64,000 nucleotides of DNA. It comes from Halopseudomonas laoshanensis (lineage in GTDB: Bacteria > Pseudomonadota > Gammaproteobacteria > Pseudomonadales > Pseudomonadaceae). Where the stretch lies: NCBI RefSeq assembly GCF_008365385.1, contig NZ_QOVF01000008.1, positions 1 to 64,000 of the forward strand. The letters are read 5' to 3'. Below, piece after piece: positions 34,772 to 43,974 of the stretch. Below the pieces are notes generated by a model. That model worked only from the letters and a program-made list of their open reading frames with translations. It searched no databases and was not told the DNA's origin. Position 1 is the first letter of the stretch; each line of letters begins with the position of its first letter. A program made the translations under genes and the position numbers.

Positions 34772-36684
34772 AGGGTGCGCATGGACTGCAGCGAAGGATA
34801 ACGGTAGCGCAAGAACTTCTGCGCATTGCTGAGAACTTGAAAGGCTTCCTTGAGGTTATGTCGATCCGCTGCGGGGATGGTTTCAGGCTGAATATAATTA
34901 TTGGGTTCGCGGCCCTGTTCGATCTCCCGCGCCTGATGACGGATACGCACCATCGACAGGAATTCCAGGGCATAGCGTAGCCGAGTAATTGCTTCAGGCG
35001 GCATCAGCCGCGTGGTGGCCACAGCGTCCAGCCGCTCGAAGGAGTTTTGCGCCTTGGAGCCGCAGGCCAGGCTGTGTACGCGGATCAGGTCGGTTAGGGG
35101 CGCTGTGCCGCGGCCCTTGAGGTTGATGATGTTCTTGTGCTCGCCATCCTGTTCCATCACAAAGGTACGGAAAAAGCCCAGTGGCGGCGTACGATTGAGC
35201 GCGTTGCGTGCCAGGGCCGCCAGGAACGGCTCACTGGTGCTGGCTTTGGAGGCGAGCAGATCCTTCAGTGTTTCGGCCAGGTCGGCTTCGCCATAGACGC
35301 TGTCCAGATCAAAGAAAATCGAGCTGTTGAGCAAGGTCTCAGGGTTGGGTCGGTCTATCCATTGGGTGAAGTACTGTTTCCATACTTTCAGCGGCTGGCG
35401 CCATTTCGGGTTGGTCGCCATGATGCCACCCTTGCAGTAGGTATAACCGCAAGCCGCCAGCCCATCGCTGACGAAGGTCGCCAACTTGAGAAAATACGCG
35501 TCGTGCAGTTCGGGATCAAAGCTGTCATCCAGAATCAGCGCATTGTCCTGGTCGGTCACTACCAGTTGCTCGTCGCGGGCCATGGATCCGAGCGCCAGGT
35601 AGCAATATGGCACTGGCGGCGGGCCCAGCTCGGCCTCGGCCAACTCCAGCAAACGCTGGCTGAAGCCTCTGCCGATACCTGCCATGGTGCTGCCGATCAT
35701 ATGCGCGGTGGCTTCATCATTGGCCATGCGCACAAAGGTCGCGCGAATATCCGGTAGCAAGCTCTGCAAGCCGGCTACGTCCTGCTTGTTAAAAATATTG
35801 CTGACCAGATACAGGCTGCTCTGCGATTCAAAGCGGATGATATCGGTCAGGTTGATCAGGCCGATTGGCCTTTTGCGCTGAATCACCGGCAGGTGGTGAA
35901 TATTGTTGCGCAGCATGCACAGCATGGTGTCGAACACCGAGTCCTCGGCCTGCACGGTGATCGGATTGGGCGACATGACCTGACTGATTGGTGTATCTGG
36001 CGCCAGACCCTCGGCCACCACCCGGGTACGGAAATCACGGTCGGTGACGATGCCGACCATGATGCCCGAGCCAGGGCCCGCAGCGGGGAGAGTGCCGGTG
36101 CCATCCACGGCAGCCATGCTGTCGACAATCACCAGCGACGAGACATTCTCCGCGGTCATGACGCTCGCAGCGTCTTTGACCGAGGTATGCGCCGGCACCA
36201 TGATCGGCAGCCGGCTGATCAGTTTGCGCACTTTGATCTGCATCAGCTCGCCGGCTTTGCTTTGGCTGTCCACAGCCGACTTCAGGCGCGACTGGCCCTC
36301 GGCCTCGACAAAGTCGGCAAAGGTTTCGTGTTCCTCGCAGAGACGGTCAAACAGACTGGACGGAATGAAGTAGATCAGACTGTCTTCGATCGCCCGTGCT
36401 GGAAAGCGCACCTTGTGATTGCGCAGCAAACCAAAGTGACCAAAAATATCGCCTTCGGTCAGACGGTTATAGAGCTCGCCATTGCGCCGGAACACATCCA
36501 CCGCACCGCTACGCACGTAATGCAGGAACTGAATATCCTGATCGAACAGCAGAATGTCGGTACCCGCCTTGAAATAGCTGATCTCAACCTGGCGCGCCAC
36601 CTCGCTGAGGACCTCTTCCGGCAAGCCATCGAATGGCGGAAAGCGGCTCAGGTGATCACGTATTTCGATGATCTCAATATCCAT
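34768..36684 (-). CDS. cNMP-binding/CBS/DUF294 nucleotidyltransferase-like regulator
   Basis: 638 residues in four modules: an N-terminal cyclic-nucleotide-binding domain (about 10-130), two CBS motifs (about 155-290), a DUF294 GlnD-like nucleotidyltransferase domain (about 310-450) with ALGSMARDEQ at 364-373 and TDQDN at 377-381, and a DUF294 C-terminal helical domain (about 480-630). The domain set suggests a cytoplasmic signalling enzyme that senses nucleotides and may nucleotidylate a partner; none is known. Its ATGA overlap with the exonuclease gene shows co-translation. Confidence 0.88.
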   Translation of the reverse strand: MDIEIIEIRDHLSRFPPFDGLPEEVLSEVARQVEISYFKAGTDILLFDQDIQFLHYVRSGAVDVFRRNGELYNRLTEGDIFGHFGLLRNHKVRFPARAIEDSLIYFIPSSLFDRLCEEHETFADFVEAEGQSRLKSAVDSQSKAGELMQIKVRKLISRLPIMVPAHTSVKDAASVMTAENVSSLVIVDSMAAVDGTGTLPAAGPGSGIMVGIVTDRDFRTRVVAEGLAPDTPISQVMSPNPITVQAEDSVFDTMLCMLRNNIHHLPVIQRKRPIGLINLTDIIRFESQSSLYLVSNIFNKQDVAGLQSLLPDIRATFVRMANDEATAHMIGSTMAGIGRGFSQRLLELAEAELGPPPVPYCYLALGSMARDEQLVVTDQDNALILDDSFDPELHDAYFLKLATFVSDGLAACGYTYCKGGIMATNPKWRQPLKVWKQYFTQWIDRPNPETLLNSSIFFDLDSVYGEADLAETLKDLLASKASTSEPFLAALARNALNRTPPLGFFRTFVMEQDGEHKNIINLKGRGTAPLTDLIRVHSLACGSKAQNSFERLDAVATTRLMPPEAITRLRYALEFLSMVRIRHQAREIEQGREPNNYIQPETIPAADRHNLKEAFQVLSNAQKFLRYRYPSLQSMRTL

Positions 36685-36732
36685 AAGTGCGCATCCTGAT
36701 CAACAAGTGCATGAGCGACCGGGGAGCGCGGC

Positions 36733-37737
36733 TCAACGGTCGCTGCGCAATGGGCCGAACTCGACCGGTACCCAGGCAAAGGCCTCGCCTTCACGGCGCA
36801 CGTGGCCTAGGCCGGGGAAGGGCAAGTGTGCACCCGCAACCCAGAAGCTGTCGTCCGCCGCGTCGTTGAACACGCGTTTGCGGGTTTGCAGCGCCTTGGC
36901 GCTATCCACGTCGAACTCGATAGTGACCTCGGGCCGGGCGAACTGTACGGCATGACTGTGTACCAGATCGCCCCAGATCATCAGGCTCTGGCCTTCCGAG
37001 CGGAACATGTAGGCACTATGGCCAGGCGTGTGACCGCCTGTAGGTATGGTGCTGAGGCCCAGCATCAGCTCGGCATCGCGGCCATATTGTTGAAGGCGCT
37101 TTTTCGCCACATAAGGTTCGACCGACGCTTGCGCCATTTGAAAAAACGGCTGCATGGCTTCGGGCATGCTGGCTGCTACTTCTTTGCTAAGCCAGAACTG
37201 CGCCTCGGCACGAGGGACGTGCACGGTAGCGTTGGGGTAAGTGGCCGTGCCGTCAGCGTTACGCAAGCCGCAGGCATGATCGGCGTGCAAATGGGTGAGC
37301 AATACGGTGTCCACCTGCTCAACGCTATAGCCCGAGGCTTCCAGGTTGGTTTTTATTACCCCCAGCGTCGGCCCGAAGCACTGGGCGGCGCCCACATCAA
37401 CCAGAATCAGATTGCTGCCGGTATTGACCAGGTAAGCGTTAACAGCGGTCTGGATGCCACGCTCAGACTCGACGAACATTTTTGCCAAGAGGCTTTGCAT
37501 GTCCTCGGCGTCGATGCTTTTCAGCAGCGCCGGATCCAGGTCAATAAAGCCGTCGTACAGTGCGGTGACTTCGAAGTCGCCGACGGCCATACGGTAGTAG
37601 CCGGGCACCTGAGTGTTCTGTTTCCCCACCGGAGCCGCAACGGCCTGGCTGATGGGTAGGCTGGCAGCGATGCCAATGCAAAGGGTGGCCAGTGCGCAGA
37701 TCAGCTTATGGCAGGAAAACGGTGATGCGTACGTCAT
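36733..37737 (-). CDS. Secreted metallo-beta-lactamase-fold hydrolase
   Basis: 334 residues with a signal peptide ending near AVAA (residue ~34). The metal ligands are in LLTHLHADHACGL (HxHxDH, 148-154), TGGHTPGHSAYM and WGDLVHSH. The family includes lactonases, arylsulfatase-like and quorum-quenching enzymes; nothing here fixes the substrate. It sits 49 nt upstream-side of the DUF294 gene on the same strand (its stop before that gene's start) and may be transcribed with it. Periplasmic location is inferred from the signal. Confidence 0.85.
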   Translation of the reverse strand: MTYASPFSCHKLICALATLCIGIAASLPISQAVAAPVGKQNTQVPGYYRMAVGDFEVTALYDGFIDLDPALLKSIDAEDMQSLLAKMFVESERGIQTAVNAYLVNTGSNLILVDVGAAQCFGPTLGVIKTNLEASGYSVEQVDTVLLTHLHADHACGLRNADGTATYPNATVHVPRAEAQFWLSKEVAASMPEAMQPFFQMAQASVEPYVAKKRLQQYGRDAELMLGLSTIPTGGHTPGHSAYMFRSEGQSLMIWGDLVHSHAVQFARPEVTIEFDVDSAKALQTRKRVFNDAADDSFWVAGAHLPFPGLGHVRREGEAFAWVPVEFGPLRSDR

Positions 37738-37818
37738 TATTATTCTCCGAGTGCAGGTTCAAATCTGAAAGAGTCCATTGTGCTTCGTCTAGGTACAAGC
37801 GTGTTGCTACCCATGGGG

Positions 37819-38775
37819 TCAGCGAAATAGCTGGCGGGGTACCCACCATAAATAGGCCAGCATTCCGGTCAATTCCACCAGAGACTGGAAGACCACTACC
37901 GCGACAGCAATTTCCCAGCCGGCAGGCAGAGCCAGAACCAAGGGTAGCATTACGAAGGAATTGCGCGTGCCGAAACTGAAAGCCAATGTGCGTCCGGCCC
38001 GGGTATCGAGCTTGAGAGCGCGTGACAGGCCATGAGCCAGAAGCCCGGCAATCAGTAGAAACAGGATAAACACAGGCAATGCGGTCAGTAAAAGGACGCC
38101 GGACTCTTCCAGTACCTGACCGTTGGCGGCACAGGTCATCATTAATACCAGCGCCAGAAGCGGCACCGGTAACCAGGCCAGGCCGTCGCCCACGCGGGCG
38201 CGTGCGGGAACGGCCTGCATCCACCGCTGGGTTATCGCCGACATCAACATGGGCACAGCCAGCAGTCCCAGCGCAGCGTTTAACAGCGGCGCGTCGATGG
38301 TCACTTGCAGACTGCTGTCGGGGAGCATCAGCCATAAATACATGGGTAGCAGCAGTAGCTGCACAAGCAGGTTAACCGGCGTAATGGAGATGGCGCGGCT
38401 GGTACTGCCACCCCCTAGATGGGTAAAGGTAATGAACCAGTCGGTGCAGGGGACAAGTAGCACCACTAATACGCCCAGGCGTAGGGCGGGATCGTCCGGC
38501 AGCCACTGGATCAAGACCCATGCTGCCAGCGGTAAAAACAAAAAGTTGCCCACCAGCACCGCTGCTATAAAGCGGCGATCAACCAGGGCCTGGCGCAGGT
38601 GCAGCAATGGCACCTGAACAAAGGTCGCGTATAGAAGTAAGCCCAGCATCGGCCACAGCAGGATCTCCAGCCAGGGCTTTATGCCAGGTAGCAGGCTGCC
38701 TAGCAGCAGACCCATAGCGACTGCGCCTAGGTACAGGCGTAACTGGTTCTTTTCCAGGCTCGAACGGTCTAGCAT
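37819..38775 (-). CDS. Bile acid:sodium symporter / ACR3-like membrane transporter
   Basis: 318 residues with about 9-10 hydrophobic helices, a BART-superfamily carrier. The segment VVLLVPCTDWFITFTHLGGG and the TRNSFVMLPL region resemble ACR3-type and related symporters. Substrate is unknown: arsenite, organic anions or other solutes are possible. No arsR or arsC neighbour is present, so an arsenic role is not supported by context. Confidence 0.75.
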   Translation of the reverse strand: MLDRSSLEKNQLRLYLGAVAMGLLLGSLLPGIKPWLEILLWPMLGLLLYATFVQVPLLHLRQALVDRRFIAAVLVGNFLFLPLAAWVLIQWLPDDPALRLGVLVVLLVPCTDWFITFTHLGGGSTSRAISITPVNLLVQLLLLPMYLWLMLPDSSLQVTIDAPLLNAALGLLAVPMLMSAITQRWMQAVPARARVGDGLAWLPVPLLALVLMMTCAANGQVLEESGVLLLTALPVFILFLLIAGLLAHGLSRALKLDTRAGRTLAFSFGTRNSFVMLPLVLALPAGWEIAVAVVVFQSLVELTGMLAYLWWVPRQLFR

Positions 38776-38873
38776 CGGATTGCAGTAGGTAGCGGCAGGG
38801 GATGCTACTGTATCAGTAGTAGGTAGGGAGCAGTTGCTTGCCCGCTTTGGTTTATTGTCCTGAGGAGATGATT

Positions 38874-39911
38874 ATGCACAAAGGCGCAAAACGCTTACTT
38901 GCCGGACTGGGTTGCCTGATGGTGGTTTGTTGGTCCAGTGCTCAAGCGCAGGAAGACAGTATCGAACTGGTGGGCTTGAATGTGGCGGGGGCGGAATTCA
39001 CCGGCAATCAGCTGCCGGGCAAGCATGGCACGCACTACTTCTTTCCGCCCAAGGGTTACTTTGCCGAGTGGCGTAAAAAAGGCATAACAATGGTGCGTTT
39101 CCCGTTGAAATGGGAGCGTCTGCAGGCCAGCCTGAATGCCGAACTGGACCCGGTGTACAGTGGGCTGGTGGACAAGATGCTCGACCAGGCCGCCGAGAAC
39201 GACATCCGCATCATTCTCGATGTGCATAACTACGCGCGATATCGCGGCAAGGTGATTGGTACCGAGGAAACGCCGATCAGTGCGTACCATGATCTGATGT
39301 CCCGTATCGCCGAACGCTGGCACAAGCATCCAGCGCTCTACGCCTACGACATCATGAACGAACCCTATGGCGCGGACGACAAATGGCCGCCGACAGCGCA
39401 GGCGGGTATTGATGGCATCCGCAAGCATGACATGCAGCGGCCACTGCTGATCGAGGGTACCTCATGGTCCAGTGCTGCTCGCTGGCCGCGCTACGCCGAC
39501 GCACTGTTAGAGCTGGAAGATCCGGCGGACAACATCATTTTTTCCGCGCACCTGTATATCGACAGTGATGCCAGCGGTAGTTATAAAGCAGCTCCGGGGG
39601 ATAATTTTGATCCGATGGTGGGGGTCAAGCGAGCCGAGCCGTTTATTGGCTGGTTAAAAGAGCATGGAAAGCGGGGGCATATCGGGGAGTTTGGCGTGCC
39701 AGGAGATGACCCGCGCTGGCTGGACGCTATGGATAAGCTTCTCGCCCATCTGCAGGACAATTGCATACCCATCACCTATTGGGCAGCCGGCCCCTCCTGG
39801 GGCAAGTATCGGCTCTCGGTTGAACCGCGCAAGGGCGTGGACCAACCGCAGTGGGCCGTGTTGGAAAAATACCTGGGGCAGGGTAACTGCTCGGAATACG
39901 GTCCAGGCTAA
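38874..39911 (+). CDS. Secreted glycoside hydrolase family 5 enzyme
   Basis: 345 residues with a signal peptide ending ...SSAQA (about residue 25). GH5 features: the general acid/base Glu in DIMNEPYG (E163) and the nucleophile Glu in HIGEFGVPG (E272), with HNYARYRG and AHLYIDSD between. The family cleaves beta-1,4 glucans, mannans and related polymers. ATG 38874 is preferred, 6 nt after AGGAG; 38868 is too close. It is convergent with the exopolysaccharide operon and ends 22 nt from it, so hydrolysis of the cell's own polymer is possible but unproven. Confidence 0.88.
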   Translation: MHKGAKRLLAGLGCLMVVCWSSAQAQEDSIELVGLNVAGAEFTGNQLPGKHGTHYFFPPKGYFAEWRKKGITMVRFPLKWERLQASLNAELDPVYSGLVDKMLDQAAENDIRIILDVHNYARYRGKVIGTEETPISAYHDLMSRIAERWHKHPALYAYDIMNEPYGADDKWPPTAQAGIDGIRKHDMQRPLLIEGTSWSSAARWPRYADALLELEDPADNIIFSAHLYIDSDASGSYKAAPGDNFDPMVGVKRAEPFIGWLKEHGKRGHIGEFGVPGDDPRWLDAMDKLLAHLQDNCIPITYWAAGPSWGKYRLSVEPRKGVDQPQWAVLEKYLGQGNCSEYGPG

Positions 39912-39933
39912 GGTCTAGCGCCGGGTGGTCTTG

Positions 39934-40896
39934 CTAGGCAGGCAGCCTGGCGAAAACCCGGCGCAGCTGTTCTCTTATTTTTCGTTTCAGCGACTGACCC
40001 TTGCGCAGGGTGACGTATTTCAAAGCCGACACACTGAAGCCAGGGACATACATTTCGTTGGTGGCGGTGCAGTACACCGGTTTGTTCGACAGGCGCATGA
40101 TCTCCCGTGCCTGATGCTCCTCGCTTTCGATAAAGAGTATCGCCTGCAGCTGCTCCTGATAAATTCGCGCCTTGAAGGTGTGATGCATGTTCAATCGGCG
40201 GCGCTCCGCAGCAGATGGCAGGTCCAACATATGCAGCGTGCCGTAGGAAACACCATGTCTTTTCAGCCAGGCTTCGGTTTCCGGACGGTATTTCTCCAAC
40301 CGGCTGGTAACCAGATGCGCCACTTGCACTGAAGGCAGGTAAAGGGGTCTGGCGGAGGTCAGAAACTCCCGGTAGCGCACCCCGTCATCGTTCTCATCCG
40401 GCGTCGGATCTACGCACAGTACCCCATCGATATCCAGACAAGCACGAGTGATGTAGTGGTGGTGCATGATATTCCATTCGAATACGCGCGGCTGCTCGAC
40501 GGTATCCAGATAGACGTCTACCTCCCCGGTATTGTGCTGCTGAGCGAAGGCGACCATGGTCACTACAGCGCCGGGATACACCTCTTTCACTTTGGTCACC
40601 GCTTCGCGCATGGAGTTGCCGGTGGCGATACTGTCATCTACCAGGAGTATCTGCTTGGCGTTCTGCGGTTTTTCCAGCGCGTCATGTTTGTAGGTGCGGG
40701 TGCTGCCGTGTTTCAGGTCGTCGTTGCGCAGGAACGCGTACAGGTCGGTCAGTGGCAGGTTCAGTTTTAATGAAATAAGACTGGCCACCAGCATACCGCT
40801 GCGCGGGATACCCACGATCAGATCCACATCCTGGGGAAGCTTGCTGGCGTGTTTGCTGATCAACGCCGATAGATCGCCAACGCTTCGATAGTTCAT
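39934..40896 (-). CDS. Phosphoribosyltransferase-HAD-like fusion
   Basis: 320 residues. The N-terminal half is a type I PRTase domain with the PRPP loop LLVDDSIATGNSMREA (84-99) and GIPRSGMLVASL. The second half begins with CLDIDGVLCVDPTP (about 153), a DxDG motif of HAD-type phosphatases. Such fusions occur in surface-polysaccharide gene clusters, but their biochemical task is not settled. It is the last gene of the minus-strand exopolysaccharide operon. A 7-bp hairpin (40927-40946) lies between it and manC. Confidence 0.82.
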   Translation of the reverse strand: MNYRSVGDLSALISKHASKLPQDVDLIVGIPRSGMLVASLISLKLNLPLTDLYAFLRNDDLKHGSTRTYKHDALEKPQNAKQILLVDDSIATGNSMREAVTKVKEVYPGAVVTMVAFAQQHNTGEVDVYLDTVEQPRVFEWNIMHHHYITRACLDIDGVLCVDPTPDENDDGVRYREFLTSARPLYLPSVQVAHLVTSRLEKYRPETEAWLKRHGVSYGTLHMLDLPSAAERRRLNMHHTFKARIYQEQLQAILFIESEEHQAREIMRLSNKPVYCTATNEMYVPGFSVSALKYVTLRKGQSLKRKIREQLRRVFARLPA

Positions 40897-40956
40897 GGGA
40901 GCACACTCCTTGCTGCTCAGGCGGTGCAGGGGCTCTGGCGCCCCTGATGGTGGGAG

Positions 40957-42396
40957 TTAGGCTACGGAGGCCTTTTGCTCGCTGGTGGACACTCGACCAT
41001 AGTTGTCAGCGAAACGGACGATGTCGTCCTCGCCGAGATAGGAGCCGGATTGAACTTCGATCAACTCCAACGGAATGATGCCGGGGTTCTCAAGCGAATG
41101 AACCTGACCAATGGGAATGTAGGTAGATTGGTTCTCGGTGACCATATAAGTTTCTTCGCCATTGGTGACGCGCGCCGTGCCGCTGACCACAATCCAATGC
41201 TCGGCGCGGTGGTGGTGCATCTGCACAGAGAGTTTGGCTCCAGGCTTCACGGTAATACGTTTGACCTGATACCGCTGACCATTGTCGATGGAGTCATACA
41301 CACCCCATGGACGGTAGACTTCCCGGTGATTGAGGTGCTCGCCACGGCCGTCGAGTTTCAACTTGTCGACGATGCGTTTGACCTCCTGGGCCTGGCTGCG
41401 ATGGGCGACGAGCACTGCGTCCTTGGTTTCCACAATCACCAGATCTTCCAGCCCAACAGTGGCTACCAGTCGATGATCGGCGTGGACATAGTTATTTCGT
41501 GAGTCGTGGCTGATGACATCACCCTTGAGCACGTTACCGCTGCCGTCCTTCTCGCTCACGTCCCACAGCGCCGACCAGGAACCGATGTCGCTCCAGCCGG
41601 CATCCAGCGGCACCATAATGGCATCGGTCGTGCGTTCCATTACCGCGTAGTCGATCGAGTCGGAGGGGCACGCCATAAAGGCAGCCTCATCTACCCGGAT
41701 AAAATGCATATCCTGTTCACAATGGGCGACGGCGGTGCGACAGGCTTCAAGAATGTCCGGGCGAAATTTGCCCAGCTCTTCCAGGTAGCGGCTGGCGCGA
41801 AACATGAACATGCCACTGTTCCAGAAGAAATCCCCCGAGTTTATGTAGTCCTTGGCGGTTTCCAGGTCCGGCTTTTCTACAAAGCGCTTGACCTGGTACC
41901 CACCGCTCTCACCGTCGGGTGCGCCCTTCTGGATATACCCGTAACCGGTTTCAGGGTGCGTGGGCACTACGCCAAAATTAACCAGCTTGCCCGCTTCGGC
42001 ATAGGGCAAGGCACTGTTGATGCTGTGATGAAAAGCCGCCTGATCTTCGACCAGATGGTCGGCAGCGAGAATCAACAGAACTGGATCATTACCGCCTTCG
42101 CAGGCCTGCAGTGCCGCCAGAGCAACAGCCGGTGCGGTATTGCGCCCAGCCGGTTCGAGCAGAATCTGGGCTCCTTCCATGCCCAATTTGCGCAGTTGTT
42201 CTGCGGCAAGGAAGCGGTGCTCTTCGTTACAGATCAGCCGTGGCAGATCCGTGTCCAGGCCGCTCAGTCGAGCGATGGTCGATTGCAGCATGGACATACT
42301 GGGGTCGGCCAGGGGCAGAAACTGCTTGGGGTTGAGTTGGCGTGACAGCGGCCAGAGCCTGGACCCAGTGCCACCCGACATAATAATGGGGATCAT
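40957..42396 (-). CDS. manC: Mannose-1-phosphate guanylyltransferase / mannose-6-phosphate isomerase
   Basis: 479-residue bifunctional enzyme of the AlgA/WbpW/PslB/XanB type. It makes GDP-mannose, feeding Gmd and the polymer. N-terminal guanylyltransferase: [37 protein letters not shown]-terminal type II isomerase cupin: [13 protein letters not shown] and [20 protein letters not shown]. Located within the exopolysaccharide locus. A phosphomannomutase (AlgC) must come from elsewhere in the genome. It is 60 nt from the next gene with a small hairpin between. Confidence 0.95.
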   Translation of the reverse strand: MIPIIMSGGTGSRLWPLSRQLNPKQFLPLADPSMSMLQSTIARLSGLDTDLPRLICNEEHRFLAAEQLRKLGMEGAQILLEPAGRNTAPAVALAALQACEGGNDPVLLILAADHLVEDQAAFHHSINSALPYAEAGKLVNFGVVPTHPETGYGYIQKGAPDGESGGYQVKRFVEKPDLETAKDYINSGDFFWNSGMFMFRASRYLEELGKFRPDILEACRTAVAHCEQDMHFIRVDEAAFMACPSDSIDYAVMERTTDAIMVPLDAGWSDIGSWSALWDVSEKDGSGNVLKGDVISHDSRNNYVHADHRLVATVGLEDLVIVETKDAVLVAHRSQAQEVKRIVDKLKLDGRGEHLNHREVYRPWGVYDSIDNGQRYQVKRITVKPGAKLSVQMHHHRAEHWIVVSGTARVTNGEETYMVTENQSTYIPIGQVHSLENPGIIPLELIEVQSGSYLGEDDIVRFADNYGRVSTSEQKASVA

Positions 42397-42430
42397 GTGT
42401 GTACTCCGTGAAAAGCGAATCGGTTGCAGG

Positions 42431-43150
42431 CTAGGTTCTGAGATGTCTTATGAGTATGGGAATAAAACGTCGCGCATCGTGCGCGTAGCGGCCGAGTAGG
42501 CGCTGGGGTTCGGCACAGATGCGATGCAGCCACTCCAGGCTCAGGTTCTGCACCCATTCCGGCGCGCGTTTGACGCTGCCTGCCAAGAAATTGAGCGAGC
42601 CACCCACACAGAGACCAACGCCTCTTGCCTCGCCCGTTTCAAATATCCGGGCGGCGATGATTTCCTGGGTCGGGCAGCCCAGGGCAAGAACGACAAGCTG
42701 GCCCGGGTGGGCGACAACGAAGTCCAGGCAGCGTCCTATCGCGGCTTCATCCTTGATAAAGCCCATGGGCGGGTAGGTATGGTGGAAGGTGATGCCGGGG
42801 TATTTTTCCCGCAGCAAGGCCATGTTGTCTGCTTCGCAACCTACTACGGTCACAGTCCACTGTTGTTCAGCGGCTACTTCCATCAGATCAGCCGTCAGCG
42901 TGCTGCCGGGTATGGCTTCCACCGGCTTGACCCCAAAAAGTCCGAGTATGGGCAACAACACGCGGCTGTCGCAGATGCGGTGGCTGGCCATGGCATAGGC
43001 TTCGGTCAGCTTCTGGTCGTGTTCCAACTGGACTATGTGGTTGACGTTTGGCGTGACGATATAGCTGAACGGCTGTTGGCAGGCCGGAAATATCTGACGT
43101 AGCAGCTCCTCCTTGGAACCGGTGTAGAAATCGATATCAAAAGCCTTCAT
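42431..43150 (-). CDS. WecG/TagA/CpsF-family glycosyltransferase
   Basis: 239 residues of the GT26 family that transfers a sugar to a lipid-linked acceptor. Family blocks: [45 protein letters not shown] and the C-terminal [28 protein letters not shown]. In colanic- or Psl-type systems members add a sugar during repeat-unit assembly. Donor here is unknown; UDP-glucuronate or another sugar made at the locus is plausible. Transcribed with the exopolysaccharide operon. Confidence 0.88.
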   Translation of the reverse strand: MKAFDIDFYTGSKEELLRQIFPACQQPFSYIVTPNVNHIVQLEHDQKLTEAYAMASHRICDSRVLLPILGLFGVKPVEAIPGSTLTADLMEVAAEQQWTVTVVGCEADNMALLREKYPGITFHHTYPPMGFIKDEAAIGRCLDFVVAHPGQLVVLALGCPTQEIIAARIFETGEARGVGLCVGGSLNFLAGSVKRAPEWVQNLSLEWLHRICAEPQRLLGRYAHDARRFIPILIRHLRT

Positions 43151-43200
43151 AACAATCCCCGTGAACAGCTGGTATGCCTGATTTGGGCTTTGTGTTGAAT

Positions 43201-43974
43201 TTAGGCAAAGCGTTTCTCCAGAGCGGCCCGGAGAATTTTGCTGTGCGTATGAAGAAAGTGTAGGCCATAAAGTCCGTATGCTTTTGGGGCATTGAGCTTC
43301 AGGTATTGCATGCGGATATCCACATCTTCTTTCAGCGCTGCAAAGCGCCGACGCTGGGAGACGCCCGTGGTATCAAAGATGCACAGCGGTGTGCGCAAGT
43401 GCAGTATTTCGGTGTTTTTATCCAGCCCCTTCACGAACTCGATGATCATGCAATAGTCGGCCGACAGCTTGTAATTCTGGCGGAAGCGGATCTTGCTCAA
43501 ATGCGTATTTTCGAAGTACATGGCCTGGTGGCAGGACGGCATGCCGAGAAAGATCTTGTTGATAGGCTTGCCATAGGCCGCAGTCAGCTTGCCTTCGGCG
43601 TTCTCCAGGTAGTAATCGCCGTAAATATACTTCGGCGCAACGCTCGCCCGCTCCGCGGCCAGCGCCACCTTCTCCAGCGAGTTCTCATCGTAAAACTGGT
43701 CGCCGCTGTTCATGAACAGCGTATAGCCGGGGGTTTCTGTCGCCTTGATCAAACCTTTGTTCATGGCGTCGTAAATGCCTTTATCGGCTTCCGAAGTGAT
43801 CTCGGCCAACGGCTCGTTCAGCTCGGCAAGCCATTGCGCACTGCCGTCAGTGGAGGCACCGTCCATCACGATCCAGCGAAAATTCCGGTACTTTTGACGA
43901 ACGATGCTCTCGTAGGTTTTCTGCAAACCCGCCAGATTGTTCCAGTTAATAGTTACGACGCTGAAGTTGGTCAT
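43201..43974 (-). CDS. GT2-family glycosyltransferase
   Basis: 257 residues with a GT-A fold: FSVVTINWNNLAGLQKTYESI at the start, then RWIVMDGASTDGSAQWL and TSEADKGIYDAMNKG, and MNSGDQFY as the DxD-like site. This matches WcaA/WcaE-type transferases of polysaccharide loci. It is downstream of wzy and overlaps that gene by 29 nt. Donor and acceptor cannot be fixed from sequence. Confidence 0.9.
   Translation of the reverse strand: MTNFSVVTINWNNLAGLQKTYESIVRQKYRNFRWIVMDGASTDGSAQWLAELNEPLAEITSEADKGIYDAMNKGLIKATETPGYTLFMNSGDQFYDENSLEKVALAAERASVAPKYIYGDYYLENAEGKLTAAYGKPINKIFLGMPSCHQAMYFENTHLSKIRFRQNYKLSADYCMIIEFVKGLDKNTEILHLRTPLCIFDTTGVSQRRRFAALKEDVDIRMQYLKLNAPKAYGLYGLHFLHTHSKILRAALEKRFA

Noticed and set aside
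37819-38775. Arsenite efflux pump (ACR3) call
   Set aside because: Superfamily likeness only; no arsenic genes nearby and no clear ACR3-specific cysteine motif, so left as a general BART-type transporter.
40927-40946. Hairpin between manC and the PRTase-HAD gene as a terminator
   Set aside because: Seven-bp stem without a T run on the minus strand; more likely a minor structure inside the operon.
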